The position numbers and the translations under genes are program-made. From assembly GCF_023266535.1 (NCBI RefSeq), contig NZ_JAHFPY010000023.1, positions 1 to 33,197 on the forward strand: a stretch of 33,197 nucleotides of DNA, given 5' to 3'. Positions 16,863-23,721 of this stretch are shown here, piece by piece. The notes below the pieces were generated by a model, which saw nothing but the letters and a program-made list of their open reading frames with translations, searched no databases and was not told the origin of the DNA. Each line of letters begins with the position of its first letter. The stretch's first letter is position 1. The stretch comes from Sphingomonas sp. (GTDB lineage: Bacteria > Pseudomonadota > Alphaproteobacteria > Sphingomonadales > Sphingomonadaceae).

Positions 16863-16967
16863 TTCCCCGGCGAAGGCCGGGGCCCAATCATCGCAAGCGA
16901 AGCGCGGCGATTTGGATTGCCGCCAAATGGCCCTTCGGGCGTCTGGACCCCGGCCTTCGCCGGGGAA
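16863..16967. repeat. Twin-hairpin intergenic repeat B
   Basis: Long inverted arms at 16863-16885 and 16945-16967 are almost perfectly complementary, and each arm is itself a hairpin. The left hairpin is CCCCGGC-GAAG-GCCGGGG (16865-16882). The right is CCCCGGC-CTTC-GCCGGGG (16948-16965). It fills the gap between the convergent dcd and YegP-like genes. The arm sequence TTCCCCGGCGAAGGCCGGGG resembles that of repeat C at 21987, so both belong to one family. Confidence 0.88.
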
Positions 16968-16976
16968 CGGCCCAAA

Positions 16977-17156
16977 TCAGCTTTGGTCGTCGACCGGGGC
17001 GCCGGGGCCATTCGACTTGATCGACTCAATCGCGTTCTGGGCGCCGGACTTGCTCGAATAGCCCTCGGTCCAGAAAATCTTCTCGCCATTATATTCGAAA
17101 TAGGCGCGATACTCGTCGCTCTTGTCCGATTTCCGGATCACGAATTTGTGGGCCAT
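16977..17156 (-). CDS. YegP-like small protein (DUF1508)
   Basis: This 59-residue cytoplasmic protein starts at ATG 17156, where the strong site AAGGAGG lies 5 nt upstream; ten extra codons upstream to 17186 are not needed. The sequence KFVIRKSDKSDEYRAYFEYNGEKIFWTEGY, here abbreviated by its two halves KFVIRKSDKSDEYRAYF and NGEKIFWTEGY, and the later KSGAQNAIESIK follow the DUF1508/UPF0339 pattern of a short beta-strand unit with an SK-x3-N-x2-I helix. Many relatives have two such units in tandem; this one has a single unit. The function is not established. It stands alone, convergent with dcd. Confidence 0.85.
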   Translation of the reverse strand: MAHKFVIRKSDKSDEYRAYFEYNGEKIFWTEGYSSKSGAQNAIESIKSNGPGAPVDDQS

Positions 17157-17245
17157 CCGAACCTCCTTCTTTGCATCACGTCGCAAGTCGCTAGGTTAAT
17201 CCAGTTTGTGTGACAATCGGGTGATCCGCCCAAGCGCGCTGCAAG

Positions 17246-17878
17246 TCAGGCGGGCTGCATTTTCCTCTTCGCCTCGCGCTCCCGCCGGGCGGCATCATGT
17301 TCGAGCAGCTCGCGCGAGCGGATGATGGTCTCGACCCAGTCATGGAAAGCGCGCGCCAGATTGGTGACGACGTCCTTCAGGGGCCCTTCCTTGAGGCAAC
17401 CATCTTCGCCGAAACTGTCGTCGTTGACATGGCCCAGATAGGCTTCCGGCTGCTGCATCACCGGCATGTTGAGGAAGACGCAGGCCTGACGCAGCTGGTG
17501 GCTGGCGCCGAACCCGCCGATCGCGCCGAGCGAGGCGCTGATGATCGCAGCCGGCTTCCGGTCCCACACGCTCCGGCCATAAGGGCGCGAGCCGACGTCG
17601 ATCGCATTTTTGAGAACGCCGGGGACACCGCGATTATATTCGGGAGTGCAGAACAATATTCCGTCCGCGGCAGCGACCTGCTCGCGGAAGCGGACATAAG
17701 GCTCCGGCTGCTGGCGCTGAAGGTCGTAATCCTGGTTGTACAGCGGCAGGTCGCCGATCTCGATCGTCTGGCAATCGAGATTGTCGCCGCGCAGCGCGCA
17801 CATGGTCCGCGCGATTTTGCGGTTGATGCTGTCTTTCCTCAGGCTGCCGACGATGATCGCGATCTTGTAATTGGCCAT
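17246..17878 (-). CDS. NAD(P)H-dependent FMN reductase (flavodoxin-like)
   Basis: This 210-residue protein has the flavodoxin fold of the NADPH-dependent FMN reductase family (ChrR/ArsH/SsuE relatives). The FMN phosphate loop is GSLRKDSINRK at 11-21. The second flavin contact is TPEYNRGVPGVLKNAID near residue 80, and the SLGAIGGFGASHQLR segment follows. The start is ATG 17878 because GGGAGG lies 6-7 nt upstream; a GTG two codons earlier is possible. Members reduce quinones, chromate or azo dyes and limit oxidative stress, and the sequence does not decide among these. The C-terminal tail is highly charged (HDAARREREAKRKMQ). It is monocistronic as far as visible. Confidence 0.9.
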   Translation of the reverse strand: MANYKIAIIVGSLRKDSINRKIARTMCALRGDNLDCQTIEIGDLPLYNQDYDLQRQQPEPYVRFREQVAAADGILFCTPEYNRGVPGVLKNAIDVGSRPYGRSVWDRKPAAIISASLGAIGGFGASHQLRQACVFLNMPVMQQPEAYLGHVNDDSFGEDGCLKEGPLKDVVTNLARAFHDWVETIIRSRELLEHDAARREREAKRKMQPA

Positions 17879-17982
17879 AGCCACCTCCCGTGCTCCGAAC
17901 GGCTAAGCGCTCGATACCGCGATTGGTTGCCACTCGCCAGCAACGGCCGGCCGAGCCTAAGCGGCCCGGCCGGATCAGCAGA

Positions 17983-18231
17983 TCATTTTTCTTCTTCCTC
18001 GACCTGTTCCCACTGCTGCTTGGTCAGGCAGGTCTTCTTGAACATCCGCGTGCCCGTAACCTTCAGGCTCTTGCAGATTTGCTTTTCACCGGGCGCGGCG
18101 GCCTCCGCCGGTGCCTGGTAGCTAGCCGGCGCGGACGCCTGCTCGTTTGAGGCCAATTTCCTTTCCTTGGCCATCGCCGTGGACGACAGCAGCAAGGCCG
18201 CCGACAATGTGAGAACTGACGTAAAACGCAT
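17983..18231 (-). CDS. Small secreted protein with two cysteines, function unknown
   Basis: This 82-residue protein has a clear Sec signal peptide (MRFTSVLTLSAALLLSSTAMA, cleaved after about residue 21; 20-residue core shown as MRFTSVLTLSAALLLSSTAM). The start at ATG 18231 has GGGAG about 7 nt upstream, and the longer frame to 18273 is not needed. The mature part is Ala/Pro-rich and then has the pattern ICKSLKVTGTRMFKKTCLTKQQW. Its two Cys flank a T-G-T-R motif, followed by an acidic tail (EEEEK). I have a sense of similar short periplasmic proteins in sphingomonads, but no function is known to me. A disulfide between the two Cys is plausible. Confidence 0.75.
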   Translation of the reverse strand: MRFTSVLTLSAALLLSSTAMAKERKLASNEQASAPASYQAPAEAAAPGEKQICKSLKVTGTRMFKKTCLTKQQWEQVEEEEK

Positions 18232-18355
18232 GATAAATCTCCCGGTCGACATCCCGATGACAAATGTAGTCAATGGCGGTGGATCAGGCCATCCGCCGTT
18301 CGTCGGTTGGTCGATGGAGAAACTGTATTAGTCGAATAGAACACTGAACCGCGGA

Positions 18356-20608
18356 TTAACGCCGCCTTCCCTGGTGGCGGATGTTCGCCGGACGCCCCCT
18401 TTTGCCGGTTCGGACCCGGTCCCGGCGCTGGCCGAGTCGCGGCGCTCCGCCGAACTTGCCCTCGGGCAACTCGAAGCGCAGCGCGCCCGATGCCGGATTG
18501 GCCTCGACCAGCTTGAGCTCGAGGTGCTGGCCGACGCGGTAGGTTTCGCCGGTCTCCTCGCCGACCAGGGCACGGGCCGCTTCGTCGTAGCGGTAATATT
18601 CATTGCCGAGGATCGCTGCCGGGACCAGCCCGTCGCCGCCCAGATCCTCGACCGTGGCGAAGAAGCCGAACGGCTGCACGCCGGTGATCCGGCAGCGCAT
18701 TATCTGCCCGACCTTGTCGGCGAGGAAGGCGGCGACATAGCGGTCGATCGTTTCCCGCTCGGCCTCCATCGCCCGCCGCTCGAGCATCGAGATATGCTCG
18801 CCGATCTCGACCAGGCTGTCCGCATCCTCCTTGGCGAGATCGCCAACCAGCGCGCGGTGGACCAGCAGGTCGGCGTAGCGGCGGATCGGCGAGGTGAAAT
18901 GGGCATAGCTCGCCAGCGCCAGCCCGAAGTGGCCGAGCGGCTCGGGCGAATAGCGCGCCTGCATCTGCGTCCTGAGCACCTGCTCCATGATCTCCGGCCG
19001 GGCATCATGATCATCGCCGATCCGTTCGAGAATGCGATTGAACGTCGCCGGCCGGATCACCTGGCCAAGCGCGAATTCCAGGTCAAACGTCGCGAGATAA
19101 TCCTTGAGCGCGACCAGCTTCTCGCGGCCCGGCGCCTCATGGACGCGGTACATCACCGGCGCCTTTTTCTTTTCCAGCGCCTTGGCGGCGGCGACATTGG
19201 CGGCGATCATATAGTCCTCAACCAGCCGGTGCGCATCGAGCCGCTCACGCGGCGCGACCGACAGGATCCGCCCCTTCTCGTCGAGCATCACGCGCCGTTC
19301 GGGCAGGTCGAGCTCGAGCGGCTCGCGTCGCTCACGCGCTGCCAGCAGCGCACGCCAACAGGCCCATAATGGCTTCAGCGCCTTCTCGACCAGCTCCCTG
19401 GGAACGCGGCCTTCCAACGGCGGCATGGAGCAGGGAGATGAAGCATTTTCAATGACTTGCTCGCTCGCTGCGTCCATTGCAGCCTGAGCATTCTCATATG
19501 CAATATTTGCCGCTATGCAAATCTTGGCACGTGAGAATCTCCAGCTCTTGAGCGCTCCGTCCTTGCCGACATGGAGGTGGCAAGCCATCGCCGCTCGGAC
19601 CTCCCCCTCTTTCAGCGAGCATATGTCCGACGACAGCTCGTGCGGCAACATCGGCACGACGCGGTCGGGGAAATAGACGCTGTTGCCGCGCGCCCGCGCC
19701 TCTCGGTCGAGCTCGCTGCCGGGGCGGACGTAGAAACTGACGTCGGCGATGGCGACGATCGCGTCCCAGCCGTCACCGTCATCGCGCGGGCTCGCCCAGA
19801 TCGCATCGTCATGGTCGCGCGCATCCTCGGGGTCGATCGCGACGATCGGCAAATGGGTCAGGTCCTCGCGGTCGTCGCTAAGCTGCTGCCTGGCGACATG
19901 CCTGGCCTCGACCATCGCCTCGGTCCGGAATTCGTCGCGCAATCCATATTTGTGGATCGCGATCAGGCTGAAGCTGCGCGGCGCGAACGGATCGCCGAGG
20001 ATCGCATCGACCCGCGCCGTCACGCGCGGCGGGCGGCCCGATGGCTCGGCCAGCACCAGATCGCCTTCCTGCGCCTCCTTCAATTCGGAAATCGGCAGCT
20101 CGCGCTTTTCCTTCTTGTCGACCGGGGTCAGATAAAAGCGGTCGCCTTCCCGCCGCACCACACCCAGCACCAGCTCGGCCGAGCGCTGCAGCTTCTTCAT
20201 CACATGGGCCACATGCCCCTTCCCCGCTTCCTCGGTCCGCGCAAGGATGCGGTCGTTGAGCGCCAGCGCCGACCGCCGTGCGCGCTCGATCACCCTCAGC
20301 TTCGGCGGCGGCGTGTCGGCATGCCAGCTTTCCGGCTGCGCCCAGACCTGTCCGTCGTCGACCGACACCACCCTGAGCACCGTCACCCGCGGCACGCCGC
20401 CGGCCTTGTGGAAGGCGCGGCCGGGAGCGCTGTCGATCAGCCCCTCGTCGGCCATGTCCTTGAGCAGCGCCTTCAAAAGGATCTTGTCATGGCTGTGGAG
20501 GCCGAACGCCCGCGCAATCTCGCGCTTGCCGGCGGGCTGGCCGGATTGCTCGATGAAGTCGAGGATCTGCTGGCGGGTCGGGAGACCCTTGGGAGGTTTG
20601 CGGGGCAT
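18356..20608 (-). CDS. rnr: Ribonuclease R (3'-5' exoribonuclease)
   Basis: This exoribonuclease of about 750 residues degrades structured RNA and takes part in rRNA and tmRNA quality control. The start is ATG 20608 (MPRKPPKGLPTRQQILDFI). An N-terminal winged-helix domain is followed by cold-shock OB folds and then the RNB nuclease domain, with the metal-binding cluster AIDPEDARDHDDAIWA near residue 260. The later HYAHFTSPIRRYADLLVHR-like segment reads ASYAHFTSPIRRYADLLVHR here. An S1 domain (ITGVQPFGFFATVEDLGGDG) comes next, and a basic C-terminus rich in Arg/Lys closes the protein. A stretch at about 19435-19560 uses AT-rich, rare codons (AGA, ATA, TCA, AAT) and encodes an apparent insert. 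It lies 7 nt after the DMT transporter stop codon and is probably co-transcribed. Confidence 0.95.
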   Translation of the reverse strand: MPRKPPKGLPTRQQILDFIEQSGQPAGKREIARAFGLHSHDKILLKALLKDMADEGLIDSAPGRAFHKAGGVPRVTVLRVVSVDDGQVWAQPESWHADTPPPKLRVIERARRSALALNDRILARTEEAGKGHVAHVMKKLQRSAELVLGVVRREGDRFYLTPVDKKEKRELPISELKEAQEGDLVLAEPSGRPPRVTARVDAILGDPFAPRSFSLIAIHKYGLRDEFRTEAMVEARHVARQQLSDDREDLTHLPIVAIDPEDARDHDDAIWASPRDDGDGWDAIVAIADVSFYVRPGSELDREARARGNSVYFPDRVVPMLPHELSSDICSLKEGEVRAAMACHLHVGKDGALKSWRFSRAKICIAANIAYENAQAAMDAASEQVIENASSPCSMPPLEGRVPRELVEKALKPLWACWRALLAARERREPLELDLPERRVMLDEKGRILSVAPRERLDAHRLVEDYMIAANVAAAKALEKKKAPVMYRVHEAPGREKLVALKDYLATFDLEFALGQVIRPATFNRILERIGDDHDARPEIMEQVLRTQMQARYSPEPLGHFGLALASYAHFTSPIRRYADLLVHRALVGDLAKEDADSLVEIGEHISMLERRAMEAERETIDRYVAAFLADKVGQIMRCRITGVQPFGFFATVEDLGGDGLVPAAILGNEYYRYDEAARALVGEETGETYRVGQHLELKLVEANPASGALRFELPEGKFGGAPRLGQRRDRVRTGKRGRPANIRHQGRRR

Positions 20609-20615
20609 GTGGTCC

Positions 20616-21557
20616 CTAATTGGGCGAAGCCGTGCCCGCCGACAATGCCGCACGTCGCGCCAGCCGCTGTTCGCGCCAGACGATGGTCAGTCCGCTCATG
20701 ATGATGATCGGCGCACCAACCCAGATCCATGGCGTCGGCATCTCGCCGAACAACCACATTCCAAACAGCAACGCCCAGATCAGGCTGGTGTAATCCATCG
20801 GCATGACCAGCGCGACCGGCGCCAGGCGGAGCGCCCCGGTCAGGGTCAGCTGGGCAAGGCCGCCGGCCAGCGCCATCACGCCGAGGATCGCCCAGGTCGT
20901 GGGATCATGGGGGCGGGCGAACCAGATCATCATCGCACCGAGCGGCACCAGCGAGCTGGCCGCGAACCAGAAGACGGTGGTCGTCGCCCGCTCCGTCGCG
21001 CCCAACCGGCGGATGACGATCGTCACCGAGGCGGTCAGCAAGGCGGCAACCAGCGCTACCGACGCCCCCATCAGTGGCACTTCGCCGGTGCCCGGCTGGA
21101 CAATCAGCAGCACGCCGAGGAACCCCGCCGCGACCGCGCCCCAGCGCCATTTGCCGGTCGGCTCGCCCAGCACCATCGCCGCGAGCACCGTCGAGAAGAT
21201 CGGGACCGAAAAGCCGATCACCGTCGCCTCGGCCAGCGGCAGCATGATCGTCGCCGCGAAGTTGAGCCCCATCGCGCTGACGCCCAGCGCCATCCGCCCG
21301 ACATGGGCGCCGACCCGCTTGCTGTGCAGCGACTTGAAGCCCGGCCCCGCCGCGACCGCGCCGACCGCGCACAGCGCCGATCCGCACTGGCGGTAGAAGA
21401 GGGTCTCGACGATGTTCACGCCGCGGGTCGAGAGCAGCTTCACCAGCGCGAACATGATCGCCAGCAGCAGCGCGGTGACCAGCCGCAGGGCGACGCCGGC
21501 AACGTGCCGCTGCTCGGCCGGGCGGTCGGTTTCGAGGGTGGCAGTGCGGGCCTTCAT
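20616..21557 (-). CDS. DMT-superfamily transporter with EamA domains
   Basis: This 313-residue inner-membrane protein has about ten predicted helices arranged as two EamA repeats. Typical segments are LRLVTALLLAIMFALVKLLS in helix 1, ETLFYRQCGSALCAV, LPLAEATVIGFSVPIFSTVL in the first half, and LRLAPVALVMPMDYTSLIWA with FGEMPTPWIWVGAPIII in the second. Such proteins export or take up small metabolites; the substrate is not predictable. The start is ATG 21557, and its ribosome-binding site (AGGGGA) is formed by the end of a palindromic repeat that begins at 21558. RNase R follows 7 nt downstream of its stop. The longer frame to 21611 reads only repeat DNA and is rejected. Confidence 0.9.
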   Translation of the reverse strand: MKARTATLETDRPAEQRHVAGVALRLVTALLLAIMFALVKLLSTRGVNIVETLFYRQCGSALCAVGAVAAGPGFKSLHSKRVGAHVGRMALGVSAMGLNFAATIMLPLAEATVIGFSVPIFSTVLAAMVLGEPTGKWRWGAVAAGFLGVLLIVQPGTGEVPLMGASVALVAALLTASVTIVIRRLGATERATTTVFWFAASSLVPLGAMMIWFARPHDPTTWAILGVMALAGGLAQLTLTGALRLAPVALVMPMDYTSLIWALLFGMWLFGEMPTPWIWVGAPIIIMSGLTIVWREQRLARRAALSAGTASPN

Positions 21558-21656
21558 TGTTCCCCTGCGAAGATGGTGGACCGGGCGCTGTCTCCCAGAC
21601 AGTGCCCGCATGCCGCCATGGCCCAGACCCGGACTGGCGCTTTAGCGTCAGTCCGG
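21558..21656. repeat. Partial twin-hairpin repeat D, upstream flank of the GIY-YIG gene
   Basis: The first 15 bases (21558-21572, TGTTCCCCTGCGAAG) are identical to the left end of repeat C at 21985-21999, in the same orientation. The rest has diverged. It ends in a strong hairpin at 21629-21656 with stem CCGGACTG/CAGTCCGG, corresponding to the weaker CCCGACT/AGTCGGG hairpin inside repeat C (22014-22041). It lacks the right arm, so it looks decayed or truncated. It lies between the divergent transporter and GIY-YIG genes. Confidence 0.7.
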
Positions 21657-21658
21657 CC

Positions 21659-21958
21659 ATGCTCACGGAGATGAGGCCCGGTTACGTCTACATCATGGCC
21701 AGCGGCCGCAACGGCACACTGTACATCGGTGTGACCAGCGAATTGGCACAGCGCGCGTGGCAGCATCGGGAAGGGCTCGTGCCCGGCTTCACCCGCAAAC
21801 ACAACTGCAAGCTGCTCGTTTGGTTCGAGGCTCATGAGGACATCCAACAGGCGCGCCTTCGCGAACTGCAGATGAAGAAATGGAAACGGCAGTGGAAGCT
21901 CAGCGAATTTGAGCGAATGAACCCCAATTGGGATGATCTCTATGTCACTCTGTTTTGA
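21659..21958 (+). CDS. GIY-YIG superfamily endonuclease, small single-domain form
   Basis: This 99-residue protein is almost entirely a GIY-YIG nuclease domain of the YhbQ-like class (COG2827). The motif is split as GYVYIM at 8-13 and LYIGVTS at 21-27, followed by the conserved Arg32 in AQRAWQHREG. The metal-binding Glu69 lies in ARLRELQMKKWKR. No second DNA-binding domain is present. The start at ATG 21659 is chosen over longer frames, which read repeat DNA; no good ribosome-binding site precedes either Met1 or Met5. The gene lies between two copies of one palindromic repeat family in the same orientation. Proteins of this class occur in many copies in alphaproteobacteria and their role is uncertain. 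Confidence 0.88.
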   Translation: MLTEMRPGYVYIMASGRNGTLYIGVTSELAQRAWQHREGLVPGFTRKHNCKLLVWFEAHEDIQQARLRELQMKKWKRQWKLSEFERMNPNWDDLYVTLF

Positions 21959-21986
21959 GGCTCATGGCAGAGCGTGACTGATAGTG

Positions 21987-22112
21987 TTCCCCTGCGAAGG
22001 CAGGGGCCTAGACCCCGACTGGAGCGCAAGCGAAAGTCGGGCGAGATCACATACTATTGCCACTAGCAGGCTCCTTTCGGAGCCTGACTGGGCCCCTGCC
22101 TTCGCAGGGGAA
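21987..22112. repeat. Twin-hairpin intergenic repeat C
   Basis: Perfect 22-bp inverted arms at 21987-22008 and 22091-22112 each form a hairpin of their own (CCCCTGC/GCAGGGG type). Between them lie two more hairpins: CCCGACT/AGTCGGG (22014-22041), and a perfect CAGGCTCC-TTTC-GGAGCCTG (22067-22086). It fills the convergent gap between the GIY-YIG gene and the M28 peptidase, ending 3 bp before the peptidase stop codon, and could act as a two-way transcript end. It is the best-preserved copy of the family that includes repeats B and D. Confidence 0.9.
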
Positions 22113-22115
22113 CAG

Positions 22116-23519
22116 TCATTTCGCCGGCTCGGCCGGTCTCACATAAGGTTTGAATGCGCCGCCGGGGACGGCCGAGGCGACCGGGCTTTCGAACCCGTCT
22201 TTGCCCACCGACGAGACGCCGAACACCCAATCGTCGACGCGGATGTGGGGCAGAACCTCAAGACACGGCCCTCCCAAGTCCCCAGCGCCGATCTTCAGGC
22301 CGGGACCATCATAAGTACCCATGGTGCATCCATCGAGTTTGCGACTGACTGACCATTGATCCGAGTCGGTCCGCCGCCATCGCACAACATAACCAGCCGC
22401 AGGTTGAACGTAGGGCCATGTCAAAGTCGTATCCGTACTCACCGCCCCTTCAACCGTCGGCTCCGGCGGCGGCGGGGCGCTGGCGAGCCAGGCGAGCGCG
22501 CCGACGTTGAGCTTGGTCACCCGCGCCAGATAGGGGAAATCCATCTTGTCGATGGTGTCGCCATATTCGACACCCTTGTCGGTCCTCAAATCCTGGTGCT
22601 GCCAATTGTAATTTTCGACCGCGACCGAGAAGCGCACGGCCGGTAAACCGGCGTTTAGAAACTCGGTATGGTCGCCGCCGCGGCCGAAGCGGTCGTTGCG
22701 CCACACCTGCATCACGTCGATGCCGAGCGACGGATTGCGCGCCGCCAGCCCGTCGAGGAAGCGCGAGATGTTGCGCGACGGGCTGTCATTTTCTCCGCCC
22801 AGGCTGCGGATCTGGCTCGCCAGCTCCTCATGTCCTTGCCAGCGCGGTCCTTCGGAGAAAATGCGCACCTGCTTGTCGTTGCAGACGCCGTCCGAACCGC
22901 AGCTGCTGCCGATGATGTCGTTGTTCAGATTGGCGATGACGTTCCAGCCCTGCGCCTTGGCATAGGCCGCCAGCACCTTGCCGCCGTACAGGCCCTGCTC
23001 CTCCCCCGACAACGCGGCATAGACGATGGTGCCGGGAAATTTCCGCTTGCTCAAAACTCGGGCCGCTTCGACTACTGCCGCCGTGCCCGATCCGTCGTCA
23101 TTTGCTCCCGGTGCGTCGTCCTTGGCATTGAGCGGGTCAGTCACCCGGCTGTCGATATGGCCGGTGATGATCACCACATCGTTGGGCCGCTCGGTGCCAC
23201 GCTGGATGGCGATCATGTCGCAAACGGGCGTCGGCGTCGGAATCCGCGTTCCGGTAAAAGTATCGCAGGGCCGCTCGGTCGGCAGGCCGAAGCTTTCGAA
23301 CTGAGCCTTGGTCCAGCCGAGTGCTGCGCCGATCCCGCGCTTGGGGTCGGTCTGCGACGACAAAGTATGGCGCGTGCCGAAGCCGACCAGCCGGGTGACC
23401 GTCGCCTTCATGCGTGCGGCCGACACCTCCGCCGCGATCGCCGACACCTTTTGATCCGGCGTTTGCGGCGGGGCAGCTGCGACAGTTACCAGGAGCGGAA
23501 GGACCAGATACGCGCGCAT
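22116..23519 (-). CDS. Secreted M28-family zinc aminopeptidase with C-terminal Ig/FN3-like domain
   Basis: This protein of about 467 residues starts at ATG 23519, with GGAG 7 nt upstream, and carries a short signal peptide (MRAYLVLPLLVTVAAA). The co-catalytic zinc site of M28 peptidases is complete: His121 (GHIDS), bridging Asp141 (GANDDGSG), general base Glu173 with ligand Glu174 (SGEEQG), Asp201 (NNDIIG) and His284 (GGDHTEF). After about residue 350 comes a domain beginning PPPPEPTVEG and containing LTWPYVQPAAGYVVRWRR, which looks like a fibronectin III-type fold. The enzyme probably releases N-terminal amino acids from peptides in the periplasm or outside the cell. It is convergent with the GIY-YIG gene and divergent from mmsA. 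Confidence 0.92.
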   Translation of the reverse strand: MRAYLVLPLLVTVAAAPPQTPDQKVSAIAAEVSAARMKATVTRLVGFGTRHTLSSQTDPKRGIGAALGWTKAQFESFGLPTERPCDTFTGTRIPTPTPVCDMIAIQRGTERPNDVVIITGHIDSRVTDPLNAKDDAPGANDDGSGTAAVVEAARVLSKRKFPGTIVYAALSGEEQGLYGGKVLAAYAKAQGWNVIANLNNDIIGSSCGSDGVCNDKQVRIFSEGPRWQGHEELASQIRSLGGENDSPSRNISRFLDGLAARNPSLGIDVMQVWRNDRFGRGGDHTEFLNAGLPAVRFSVAVENYNWQHQDLRTDKGVEYGDTIDKMDFPYLARVTKLNVGALAWLASAPPPPEPTVEGAVSTDTTLTWPYVQPAAGYVVRWRRTDSDQWSVSRKLDGCTMGTYDGPGLKIGAGDLGGPCLEVLPHIRVDDWVFGVSSVGKDGFESPVASAVPGGAFKPYVRPAEPAK

Positions 23520-23536
23520 GTGCTGCTCCGTAATAG

Positions 23537-23643
23537 CCCTCCCCCTCGATGGGGGAGGGTTGGGTGGGGGTGACTTCTCCGCCAGCGTTAGCCTTAGCGC
23601 AAGTCTCACCCCACCCCCTGCCCCTCCCCATCAGGGGGAGGGG
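23537..23643. repeat. Twin-hairpin intergenic repeat E (C/G-tract type)
   Basis: Two hairpins have polypyrimidine/polypurine stems: CCCTCCCCC-TCGAT-GGGGGAGGG (23537-23559) and CCCCTCCCC-ATCAG-GGGGAGGGG (23621-23643). Between them the segments TGGGTGGGGGTGA and TCACCCCACC are complementary, so the whole 107 bp can fold as one cruciform. It lies between the divergent peptidase and mmsA genes, so it is not a terminator. The sequence family differs from repeats A/F and B/C/D. Confidence 0.87.
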
Positions 23644-23721
23644 AGAGTGTGCTTGGCAAGCGCCACCGGAGGGGACTAGGGAGCGCCCAACTTCCCATCA
23701 CCCAAGAGGCTTCGAGTCCCC

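Noticed and set aside
16198-16967. Closely spaced palindromes around dcd as a possible CRISPR array
   Set aside because: The units are inverted, unequal in sequence and spacing, and no cas genes are nearby.
18274-18355. Weak hairpin between rnr and the small secreted protein gene
   Set aside because: Interrupted stem and no U-run; cannot be supported as a terminator.
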